The translations under genes and the position numbers were made by a program. Shown piece by piece: positions 41,924 to 49,571 of a stretch of 64,000 bases of DNA (position 1 is the first letter of the stretch; each line of letters opens with the position of its first letter). Source of the stretch: an uncultured Lachnospiraceae bacterium (lineage in GTDB: Bacteria > Bacillota > Clostridia > Lachnospirales > Lachnospiraceae); contig CAJTJY010000021.1 of assembly GCA_910576975.1 (NCBI GenBank), forward strand, positions 1 through 64,000, in the 5' to 3' direction. A model generated the notes under the pieces. That model ran no database searches. It was given only the letters and a program-made list of their open reading frames with translations, and was not told the DNA's origin.

Positions 41924-42274
41924 ATGAATTTGCATACCCGTTTGAAAGAACTTGTGGAGGAATTAAATATTACGCAGCGCCAATTATCTGCAGAACTGAA
42001 CCTTGCGCCTACCACGTTAAATGGTTATCTGAACGGACACCGTGAGCCAGACTTTTGCACACTCATTCGGATTGCAAATTATTTTGACGTATCTGCAGAT
42101 TACCTGCTTGGTCTTAGTGGCAACAAGAAGCCGGCTCCTTCCAGCCTCAGCCCGTCAGAAGGAGCCCTGATATATATCTATCGTTCCCTGGAGCCAGATT
42201 GGCAGAAATTGCTGATGGAACAGGCAAAGTTATATTTAAGTCATTTCGAAAGCCAATCCAGGGAACACAAATAG
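41924..42274 (+). CDS. XRE-family helix-turn-helix regulator
   Basis: The ATG at 41924 follows ATGGAGGCGTCTTT; the ATG at 41906 has no ribosome site. The 116-residue protein has the cro/cI-type domain ('NITQRQLSAELNLAPTTLNGYLNGHREPDFCTLIRIANYFDVSADYLLGL') and a C-terminal helical part ('SPSEGALIYIYRSLEPDWQKLLMEQAKLYLSHF'). Target unknown. It is the surviving copy of the tandem pair with 41460-41818, and its 3' end faces the greA-like gene. Confidence 0.88.
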   Translation: MNLHTRLKELVEELNITQRQLSAELNLAPTTLNGYLNGHREPDFCTLIRIANYFDVSADYLLGLSGNKKPAPSSLSPSEGALIYIYRSLEPDWQKLLMEQAKLYLSHFESQSREHK

Positions 42275-42337
42275 AGATCCAAATGTTTGAAAGTGGTTTT
42301 CTGCAAATCAAAAAGCAGCTTTTCTCTCTCTTTCAAA

Positions 42338-42841
42338 TTAAAATCCCCGGATGGCGTCTGTCTCATCATCGGAGGTGTTTTCAATTTTGCGGATTACTAC
42401 AAAGTAGCTGTAATTGTCATTGACTTTCACTGGGATCCGTTCCCCTGCCTTGCGGCCTAAGATCGCTTTTCCAATAGGAGACTCCGTGCTGATTAAGTTC
42501 TTGATGGAATTCCCCCGGATAGAAGTTACCAGGCGGAATACCTGCTCTTCGTCATCTTCCTCAAAATAAATGGTGACGGTATTGTTTATTCCTACTTCGT
42601 CCTCCTTGGAGGTATCGGATACGATTTGTGCCGTTTTCAGCATCCGTTCAAGATAACGGATGCGGCTCTCGTTCTTGTTCTTGTCTTTCTTTGCGGCATG
42701 ATACTCAAAGTTTTCACTCAAATCTCCATGGGCTCTTGCCTCCTTTACCGCTTCGATGGCTTCCTTGCGAACTACGAGCTTTCGGTATTCAATTTCTTGC
42801 TCTATTTTTTTTACATCACTTTTTGTTAGTTGTTCTCTCAA
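42338..42841 (-). CDS. greA: GreA-family transcription elongation factor
   Basis: On the minus strand the TTG at 42841, preceded by AGAGAGGACAAAGAA, gives 167 residues, close to the usual 158-160; a longer open frame to 42925 adds residues unlike GreA. The N-terminal coiled coil ('LTKSDVKKIEQEIEYRKLVVRKEAIEAVKEARAHGDLSENFEYHAAKKDKNKNESRIRYLERML') carries the acidic tip D-L-S-E-N-F-E-Y that enters the RNA polymerase channel. The C-terminal FKBP-like domain has 'ISTESPIGKAILGRKAGERIPVKV'. It rescues backtracked polymerase. It may be an extra GreA paralogue; no other copy is in the window. Confidence 0.85.
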   Translation of the reverse strand: MREQLTKSDVKKIEQEIEYRKLVVRKEAIEAVKEARAHGDLSENFEYHAAKKDKNKNESRIRYLERMLKTAQIVSDTSKEDEVGINNTVTIYFEEDDEEQVFRLVTSIRGNSIKNLISTESPIGKAILGRKAGERIPVKVNDNYSYFVVIRKIENTSDDETDAIRGF

Positions 42842-42973
42842 TTCTTTGTCCTCTCTTTCTTGTCTGTGTGCGCCCGTATTCTTTAGATGACTGTTTTGGC
42901 ATCTGGCATCCATGGGGATTCGCATTAATTGAGCTTTATAGAAACATTCTGGCAGGACTGGCGTGCCTGCACG

Positions 42974-44338
42974 CTAGCACAGGGGAAACTCCAATGTTAC
43001 CACAAACTGTTCTTGATCTTGGAATAGAAAAAAACTTCCTCCCTGGAGTTCCGTGATCCTGCGAACGCTCCGAAGACCGATCCCGTTGCTTTCCACCACA
43101 TTTTTCTGCGTTCCTTTTTGATTCCCAAATACAAAACGGACCGTTCCTTTATCCACGGCTACGCTCCATGTCACGGATGAGCCTCTATTGGCATATTTTA
43201 AGATATTGGTAAATAAATTACTGAAAATGCGTTGGAACAACACGGCGTTTCCGCAAATTATTCCTTCTTCTGCCTTAATATCCAATTGTACCGAAAATCC
43301 CTTAAGCTCAAGAAATTCACGATTTTGTTCCAATTCCTCTAATAATTCTCCCAAATGGATCTCTGTAAGCTTTGTCTCTTCTTCTTGGCCATAAACCAGG
43401 GCGTACTCAAACATTTTATCGGAGAGAATACGGATTTCCTCCACTTTGCCGATGCAGCGGGCAAGATAATCTTTCTGCTTTTCCTGGGAGCACTTGGTTT
43501 GCCCCATAATCTCTAAATAACCATATAAGGTTGTCAGAGGAGTGCGCAGATCGTGAGATATGGAGCGGATCAATTCCTGGTTCGCTTTTTTCCCTTCTAG
43601 CTCTTTTCGAATATTCTCGTCAAATGCAAGCCGCATCTGATCGAGGTTTTCCGCAAGAATTCTCAGTTCATCCCTGCCCTTGACGGTAATCGGATGTTCC
43701 AGATCTCCCTCCGCCATGGCAAGAACTTCATCTTTCATGCGGATTGCATAACGCATCCTGTTTCCAATATAAATCGGCACCGGCAGAAGCATCAGCATGC
43801 TGATAAATAAAACTGTGAAAAAATAGGGGACGGTCATTTTTGCCAAATGCATCGAATATACAAATACCTGCTCAGTGGTGTCTTTGAATTCAATGTATTC
43901 CATGATATCAGGACCATAATAGCCGCCATCATACCAAAAGCTGGAAAAGCCAAGGTCTCCAAAATAATCAGGCAAAAATATGTAAAATTGAAATCCTCCG
44001 TTATCCCCGTCGTAAAATGAAAAATAAGTGTATCCGTCGTCGTACTTGTCCAGTTCCAAAAGCTCTATCAGTTCTTGTCTGTCGACCTCGTAAAAGCAAA
44101 TATCCTTGGCTTTTTCTTGTATCTCCTCCATAATTTTCTCCGGCTGAAAAGAAAACATCATGCCCCGTTTGACTAATTGCAGATAGAACCATTGCTCCCA
44201 TTGCATCAAAAATTGGAAACAGAGAATGCTCATCATGGCGCATAATACCGACAGCAGCAGGACCCGCACAGGGAGCTTGGTAAACAAGCTTGGCAGATCT
44301 CTGTTGTGATGTTTCTGAAACAAAGTTCTCCTATTCAC
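42974..44338 (-). CDS. Sensor histidine kinase
   Basis: The GTG at 44338, behind AAAGGGGTATCGCT, is the likely start; the ATG at 44362 has no ribosome site. The 454-residue kinase has membrane segments near residues 22-45 and 170-192 flanking an aromatic-rich extracytoplasmic sensor ('FYDGDNGGFQFYIFLPDYFGD', 'FSSFWYDGGYYGPD'). A HAMP domain follows, then the phospho-histidine in 'LIRSISHDLRTPLTTLYGYLEIM', and an ATPase domain ('FSNLFTNILKYANRGSS', 'GIGLRSVRRITELQGG'). It overlaps the regulator gene by 8 bases. It is divergent from the YfhO/GtrA/GT operon and probably controls it. Confidence 0.92.
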   Translation of the reverse strand: MNRRTLFQKHHNRDLPSLFTKLPVRVLLLSVLCAMMSILCFQFLMQWEQWFYLQLVKRGMMFSFQPEKIMEEIQEKAKDICFYEVDRQELIELLELDKYDDGYTYFSFYDGDNGGFQFYIFLPDYFGDLGFSSFWYDGGYYGPDIMEYIEFKDTTEQVFVYSMHLAKMTVPYFFTVLFISMLMLLPVPIYIGNRMRYAIRMKDEVLAMAEGDLEHPITVKGRDELRILAENLDQMRLAFDENIRKELEGKKANQELIRSISHDLRTPLTTLYGYLEIMGQTKCSQEKQKDYLARCIGKVEEIRILSDKMFEYALVYGQEEETKLTEIHLGELLEELEQNREFLELKGFSVQLDIKAEEGIICGNAVLFQRIFSNLFTNILKYANRGSSVTWSVAVDKGTVRFVFGNQKGTQKNVVESNGIGLRSVRRITELQGGSFFLFQDQEQFVVTLEFPLC

Positions 44339-45062
44339 AGCGATACCCCTTTCCCCAGACATTTTTTATTAGCTTTGGATTTTTTGGATCTTTCTCAATT
44401 TTTCTGCGCAGATTGCGGATATGGACCATCACTGTGTTGGCGGCGCCATAATAATATGGTTCTTGCCAGACGCTTTCATACAAGTGCTGCGCAGAAAAGA
44501 TTTGTCCCTGGTTCTTTCCAAGCAGGCAAAGGATGGCGAATTCTAAATCCGTCAAATCCAATTCTTTTCCATTTTGCAGCACACGTTGCTGTTTTTCTTG
44601 GATTTCGATTCCTGAAAATGCAATTACTGGTTCTTCTTTTGGCTCCGCCTGCGTTTCTTGTTGCTGATATTCTTTTCCCTGATAAACTTGGTATCTGCGC
44701 ATTAGAGCTTTGACCCTGCTTAACAGTTCTTGATAGGAAAAAGGCTTGGGAAGGTAGTCGTCCCCACCGCTGGAAAATCCCAGCGTCTTATCTTCCACTT
44801 GAGAACGTGCGCTGAGGAACAGCACAGGAGCGTTGCTGATCTTGCGTATCTCGACGCAAGTCTGGTAACCGCCTAAGTTTGGCATCATCACATCTAAAAT
44901 AATTAAGTCGAAACTGCTCTGGGAGAGTTTCTCCAAAGCCTGAAGCCCGTCTGCAGCCTCTTCCATCTGATACCCTTCTCCGGACAGCAGAATATTCACG
45001 ACTTCACGGATTTCAGGATTGTCATCCACCATAAGGATTCGGGACATTTTTCTTTGATTCAT
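44331..45062 (-). CDS. OmpR-family response regulator
   Basis: The 243-residue regulator starts at an ATG behind AGGAGGATGAGAAT. The receiver has 'ILMVDDNPEIREVV', phospho-aspartate in 'LIILDVMMPNLGGYQTC', 'VLFLSARSQ' and 'GGDDYLPKPFS'; a glutamine-rich linker follows; the winged helix reads 'LTDLEFAILCLLGKNQGQIFSAQHLYESVW', 'TVMVHIRNLRRKIE', 'IKNVWGKGYRCE'. Partner kinase directly downstream. The divergent intergenic region carries inverted and direct AAAATCTT-type repeats that may be its binding sites. Confidence 0.93.
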   Translation of the reverse strand: MNQRKMSRILMVDDNPEIREVVNILLSGEGYQMEEAADGLQALEKLSQSSFDLIILDVMMPNLGGYQTCVEIRKISNAPVLFLSARSQVEDKTLGFSSGGDDYLPKPFSYQELLSRVKALMRRYQVYQGKEYQQQETQAEPKEEPVIAFSGIEIQEKQQRVLQNGKELDLTDLEFAILCLLGKNQGQIFSAQHLYESVWQEPYYYGAANTVMVHIRNLRRKIEKDPKNPKLIKNVWGKGYRCE

Positions 45063-45106
45063 ATTCTCATCCTCCTATATGGATTGTACCACACCTTTTA
45101 GCATTT

Positions 45107-45160
45107 AAAGAAAATCTTAAGAATTCTTCAGATTTTCTTTGACGGTTTTTTAAGATTTTC
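45107..45160. promoter_or_regulatory. Repeats in the divergent region between the two-component system and the YfhO operon
   Basis: AAAGAAAATCT (45107-45117) and AGATTTTCTTT (45130-45140) form a perfect 11-bp inverted repeat around TAAGAATTCTTC. TTAAGATTTTC follows at 45150-45160. Half-sites of this type are typical for OmpR-type regulators. A TTGACG and a TATACT stand at 45139 and 45165 but 20 bases apart, so the promoter assignment is weak. Confidence 0.45.
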
Positions 45161-45302
45161 CCATTATACTCGTTGTTGTAGTCAAAGACACGATCAATTC
45201 GTTTTTTTATTAGGGTGATGGCTGGGGCGAATTTCTAACGCTGGCAAATTTATCTTAATCTTATATAGATATAGAATTGAATGAGAAAGAAGGGCTTTTG
45301 AC

Positions 45303-47933
45303 ATGAAACACGATTCAATTTTAAAAACTGGTGATCGAACGGTAAGGGCATATTTCGAAAATCTGGGTTATCCTCTGCTTTTGCTTGTTGTTGTATTTAC
45401 CTGCATCGGTATCATCCTGCCTAAGCAAGCATTGTTTGGCTCTGAGGGCGACTGGTTTTGCCAACATGCAGCCGTAGCAGAACAATACCGACAGTCATTT
45501 TATGATACTCGAAATTTGTTTCCTGACTGGCTTCCTCTAGGAGGCGGCAGCAACAGCTACGATTTTTCCTATTATGGATTTCTGCGCCCCGATGTGCTGA
45601 TCTCTTACCTGCTGCCCAGTGTTCCTATGACATTGATTATTTCCTGGTATGCCATTTTAGAATTGGCGGCAGGAACCGTGTTGTGTTATTTCTGGATCAA
45701 GCGTCATGTGTCGCTTTCATTTTTCGCATTTTTAGGAGCGTTGCTTTATTCTTGTGCTGCCTGCTTCTCCCATGCGCACAACCAGATAATGTTTGTAAAT
45801 TATATGCCGTTTTTGATCCTTGCGCTTTGGGGAGTGGAATCTCTGATAAAGACAAGAAGTATCTGGCTTTTGACGATAGCTCTGTTCCTGGTATGCATTC
45901 ACAGCTATTATTTTGCCCCTGCGGTTCTGATTGTCTGCAGCGTATATTTTCTGAATCTGCTGTTAGAACAGACAAAAGGAGTTGCCGCCCGCTGCCATCA
46001 TATTTGCAGATTTGCCATGTCGTCGGGGCTGGCGCTTGGCATGGCGGCAATCTTATTACTTCCTACGGGTATAGATTTGTTGTCTACTTCCAAGGACGCT
46101 GGAACGCCTGCGACACTGCAGAAAATATTTTCATTATCTCCTGGTTTTGACGGTCTTTTGTACCATCCTTACAGCTGCGGGCTTACGGTTCTTAGCCTCT
46201 ATACGCTGTTGCAAAGCATCCGGCGCAAAAGCACAAGGGTGTTAGGCGTCTTCCTTATTCTGTGCCTGACGATCAATACGTTTCCTTATTTGCTCAGCGG
46301 GCTCTTATATGTGCGCTACAAGGTATTGATTCCTCTGGTTCCGCAGTTGCTTTTGCTCTGCGCCAAGACATTGGAGGCATTGTTTTTAGAGAGGGAAAAA
46401 CACAGCTTTCTATTGGGCGCCGCCTGCCTGGCGCCGGCTGCATTTTCCAAGTATTCGACGGGAATCCTGGCAGATTGCCTTTGGATGTTTGTTTCTTTCC
46501 TGGTAATCTTTCTTGGAAAGAAATTCATGCTTCGCAAAGCTTGCAGTCAGCCGTTGCAGGAACCCCTTTGCATGGTGCGAAAGGCGTTGCCGCTCTGTCT
46601 GCTTTTGTGCGTGCCCGCCGTCTGCCTTTCGATCTGCATAGGACAGAAAGGGCAATATCTTTCCGCCTCAGACGACAGGCAGGAACTTTTGGGGCAACAG
46701 GATTTGTCTGGGATTGCTATCAACCAGGGCTACCGTTTTGAATCTCTGATAGAACCTTATGTCAATGTTAATACTCAGCCGCTGTCAGGGATTGGGCGTA
46801 CTTCCATGTACTCCTCCGTCACCGACAGTAATTATGCCGGATTTTATTATGACACCATGGGAAATCCGATCCGCATCCGCAACCGGGTAGCGCTGATGAC
46901 TGATGCCAACCCCTTTTTTTCCTATTTCATGGGCATCCGCTACATATTGGCAAAACCAGATGCGCTTCCTCTGGGGTATAAGCCTTTGAGAGAAATGGAA
47001 GATTCCAGCGTGCTTGCAGAAAATTCACAAGTGCTTCCAATTGCTTACACCAGCGCTTCCGTGATGAGTGAAGAGGAATTTGAAAAGCTCTCGTTTCCCT
47101 ATACGCTGGAAGCCCTTGCCCGGTATACGATTGTGCCAAATCTTCAGCAAAGCGGCGCTCCCACGGCAGAGGAGTTTTTAAGAAGCTCTAGGATCACTCC
47201 AGTTTCTGAGCAGGAGCTTCAACTGGAACCAACTGTAAATGAAAGAATTGACACGCAAAAAAAGGTGGAGCTGAGCATTCCTATTCCTAAGACAATCAGA
47301 ACCCGGATATTGATTTTGTCGGCAGACGTCGCTTCACCCCATAAAAAGGAAGTGACTGTAGACATTAACCAAAGCCGTAATAAGCTTTCTGGGAAAAGCG
47401 CGCCTTATCCCAACCACAACGACACCTTTACTTGGATCATATCCTCGAACGAGATCCTCGATGAGTTAACGGTCACCCTCTCGCCAGGAGATTACAGTCT
47501 GACCAACTGGCAGATTTGGAGCATGGAAACAGAGGATTGGGGCAACCATTCAGCGGCGCCCTTGAAACAAAAAGACGGCATAAAATCTTCTCAAAGAACG
47601 GGTTTTGATCGTTTCCCGGATATATGCGGCTCGCTGCTTGTTCAAGGGGAGGCAGAGCTGGACCAATCCGGCTTCCTGGTCACCAGTCTGCCTTACCGCC
47701 AGGGGTATAAAGCTTATGTCGATGGAACAGAGACGCAGGTCTTACCCATAAATGAGACGTTTGTGGGATTCCCGCTGCCTGCGGGGACTTATGAGATAGC
47801 CATTTCTTACAGTCCCCCAGGAAAGATTATTTCCATATGGGTCAGCTTGACGTCCCTGCTGTTGTTCCTCCTTTGGGAATTGCTTCACTACGTAATGATG
47901 CGAAAGAGCAGACGCTGCCGGATTGATTCCTGA
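45303..47933 (+). CDS. YfhO-family membrane glycosyltransferase-like protein
   Basis: The 876-residue protein has about 12 membrane helices (residues 20-430 and one at the C-terminus, 'IISIWVSLTSLLLFLLWELLHYVM') and a large extracytoplasmic part (about 450-840). The loop 'GSEGDWFCQHAAVAEQYRQS' and 'SYDFSYYGFLRPD' match the first external loop of GT-C-type YfhO proteins, and the end 'QGYKAYVDGTETQVLPINETFVGFPLPAGTYEIAISYSP' is the YfhO C-terminal beta domain. YfhO proteins move sugars from a lipid carrier to surface polymers such as teichoic acid. The gene leads an operon with gtrA and a GT2 gene, the classic donor-flippase-transferase trio. Confidence 0.85.
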   Translation: MKHDSILKTGDRTVRAYFENLGYPLLLLVVVFTCIGIILPKQALFGSEGDWFCQHAAVAEQYRQSFYDTRNLFPDWLPLGGGSNSYDFSYYGFLRPDVLISYLLPSVPMTLIISWYAILELAAGTVLCYFWIKRHVSLSFFAFLGALLYSCAACFSHAHNQIMFVNYMPFLILALWGVESLIKTRSIWLLTIALFLVCIHSYYFAPAVLIVCSVYFLNLLLEQTKGVAARCHHICRFAMSSGLALGMAAILLLPTGIDLLSTSKDAGTPATLQKIFSLSPGFDGLLYHPYSCGLTVLSLYTLLQSIRRKSTRVLGVFLILCLTINTFPYLLSGLLYVRYKVLIPLVPQLLLLCAKTLEALFLEREKHSFLLGAACLAPAAFSKYSTGILADCLWMFVSFLVIFLGKKFMLRKACSQPLQEPLCMVRKALPLCLLLCVPAVCLSICIGQKGQYLSASDDRQELLGQQDLSGIAINQGYRFESLIEPYVNVNTQPLSGIGRTSMYSSVTDSNYAGFYYDTMGNPIRIRNRVALMTDANPFFSYFMGIRYILAKPDALPLGYKPLREMEDSSVLAENSQVLPIAYTSASVMSEEEFEKLSFPYTLEALARYTIVPNLQQSGAPTAEEFLRSSRITPVSEQELQLEPTVNERIDTQKKVELSIPIPKTIRTRILILSADVASPHKKEVTVDINQSRNKLSGKSAPYPNHNDTFTWIISSNEILDELTVTLSPGDYSLTNWQIWSMETEDWGNHSAAPLKQKDGIKSSQRTGFDRFPDICGSLLVQGEAELDQSGFLVTSLPYRQGYKAYVDGTETQVLPINETFVGFPLPAGTYEIAISYSPPGKIISIWVSLTSLLLFLLWELLHYVMMRKSRRCRIDS

Positions 47934-47990
47934 AAAAAATAACAGATCAAAAGTAACAATACAAAATGATAGAGAAAAGAGGTAATGAAA

Positions 47991-48449
47991 ATGTTACACA
48001 ATCAAAAACTTACCAAACACAGCTTTTGGGAGATGTTGCGCTATCTGATTAATGGCGCGGCGACCACTCTCGTGAATTATATGGCGTATCTTATGTTGCT
48101 ACATTCTGACATCGATTATCTTGCTGCCAACACCTTGGCATGGATGATTGCCGTAGCCTTTGCCTATGCCACAAACCGCATCTTTGTTTTTCAATCAAGG
48201 AATCAGATTGGAAAGGAGTTGTTGTCTTTTGTCTCCCTGCGCTTTCTGACATTACTGATGGAAAACTTGCTGCTGTTTGTGTTGATTGACGGCTTGGATT
48301 TCCATGCGGGAATTTCCAAAGTCTTGGTCAGTGTTTTCACTGTCATTGGAAATTATTTGTTCTGCAAATGCAGTATCTTTCATGGCGCGCAACAATCACA
48401 AAAACTTAATCAAACAAAATTCCAGAAAGGAGAAACCATCCATGAATAA
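47991..48449 (+). CDS. GtrA-family flippase
   Basis: The second ATG (47991), 9 bases after AGAGGT, is preferred over 47985. The 152-residue protein has four membrane helices of the GtrA fold: 'EMLRYLINGAATTLVNYMAYLML', 'LAANTLAWMIAVAFAYATNRIFVFQSRN' (conserved N-R-x-x-V/F-F), 'SFVSLRFLTLLMENLLLFVLI' and 'KVLVSVFTVIGNYLFCKCSIF'. Family members are thought to flip lipid-linked sugars. Its stop overlaps the GT2 start by 8 bases. Confidence 0.9.
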   Translation: MLHNQKLTKHSFWEMLRYLINGAATTLVNYMAYLMLLHSDIDYLAANTLAWMIAVAFAYATNRIFVFQSRNQIGKELLSFVSLRFLTLLMENLLLFVLIDGLDFHAGISKVLVSVFTVIGNYLFCKCSIFHGAQQSQKLNQTKFQKGETIHE

Positions 48450-49383
48450 AATCAGCATTATTGTACCTTGCTACAATGAAGAAGAATCCCTGTCTCAATT
48501 TTACCTTGAAACCAAAAAAGCAGTCGCTTCCATTTCCGAGGCCACGCATGAATTTTTGTTTATCGATGATGGAAGCCGAGACCATACCTTGGATATTTTA
48601 AAACTGATCTGTTGCAAAGATCCTAACTGCCGCTATTTTTCCTTTTCTAGGAATTTTGGCAAAGAAGCCGCCATGTATGCGGGTCTTAAACATGCCAATG
48701 GAGATTTCTGCGTTATCATGGACGCCGATTTGCAGCATCCGCCCAAGCTTCTTGCTGACATGTACCATGCCGTCAGTAAAGAGGGTTATGACTGTTGTGC
48801 GGGAAAACGTATCGGACGGGAAGGGGATGGTGCAGTGCGCAGCTTTCTGTCCCGCAGTTTCTACTCTGTCATACAAAAACTGACCCATATGAATATGAGC
48901 GACGGCGCCGGGGACTTCCGCATGATGAACCGCACGATGACAGACGCCATCCTGCAGATGCAGGAATATAACCGTTACACCAAAGGCATTTTTTCCTTTG
49001 TTGGTTTTGAGACAAAATGGCTGGAATTTGAAAACGTGGAACGTGCCGCTGGGAATACCAAATGGAACTTGAAAAGTCTCTTTGCCTATGCTTTTGACGG
49101 CATCTTGTCTTTTTCCACGGCTCCTTTGAAGCTGCCTGGCATTTTAGGCGTCCTGCTGTTTTTGGTTGCTTGCTGTCTGGGGATCTCTTCGCTTGCAGGA
49201 TCACTAGTTTCTCATCAGGCGGCTGACAACCTGACGTTGATACTGACTGTGGTAATCTTTTTAAGCAGTCTGCAAATGATGATGGTGTTTATTCTGGGAG
49301 AATATCTGTCCAAAGATTATCTGGAAAATAAGAAACGCCCGATCTATATTATTCGGGAATCGTATCAAGGAAAATTGCCCTGA
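48442..49383 (+). CDS. GT2 bactoprenol glycosyltransferase (GtrB/DPM-like)
   Basis: The ATG at 48442 follows AGAAAGGAGAAACCATCC and overlaps the gtrA stop. The 313-residue protein has the GT-A domain ('ISIIVPCYNEEESLSQFYLE', 'EFLFIDDGSRDHTLDIL', D-x-D in 'CVIMDADLQHPPKLL', 'NRYTKGIFSFVGFETKWLEF') and two C-terminal membrane helices ('LPGILGVLLFLVACCLGI', 'LTLILTVVIFLSSLQMMMVFILG'). Such enzymes load a sugar on undecaprenyl phosphate on the inner face; GtrA then flips it and YfhO uses it outside. Confidence 0.93.
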   Translation: MNKISIIVPCYNEEESLSQFYLETKKAVASISEATHEFLFIDDGSRDHTLDILKLICCKDPNCRYFSFSRNFGKEAAMYAGLKHANGDFCVIMDADLQHPPKLLADMYHAVSKEGYDCCAGKRIGREGDGAVRSFLSRSFYSVIQKLTHMNMSDGAGDFRMMNRTMTDAILQMQEYNRYTKGIFSFVGFETKWLEFENVERAAGNTKWNLKSLFAYAFDGILSFSTAPLKLPGILGVLLFLVACCLGISSLAGSLVSHQAADNLTLILTVVIFLSSLQMMMVFILGEYLSKDYLENKKRPIYIIRESYQGKLP

Positions 49384-49447
49384 AATTTTTAAAGCCTGGT
49401 TCTTTTGAAAGCAAAGGGAATCGATTAGAGATAGAGACTATATAAAT

Positions 49448-49553
49448 AAAATATGGCGCTGTCGCATTAAGAAATATAGCTACAAGACATAGCATGAATT
49501 TGGTTGACAAAATCTTGCAGCTATATCGCCTTGGTGCGACAGCGCCATATTTT
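49448..49553. repeat. 106-bp palindromic repeat, bidirectional terminator
   Basis: AAAATATGGCGCTGTCGCA (49448-49466) is mirrored by TGCGACAGCGCCATATTTT (49535-49553); inner arms ATATAGCT/AGCTATAT and CAAGA/TCTTG extend the stem. It lies between two convergent genes, with A/T tracts on both sides, so it can end both transcripts. A fragment like its arm occurs near 20411, so it may be a repeat family. Confidence 0.7.
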
Positions 49554-49571
49554 TCTGTAGAACGTGAATCG

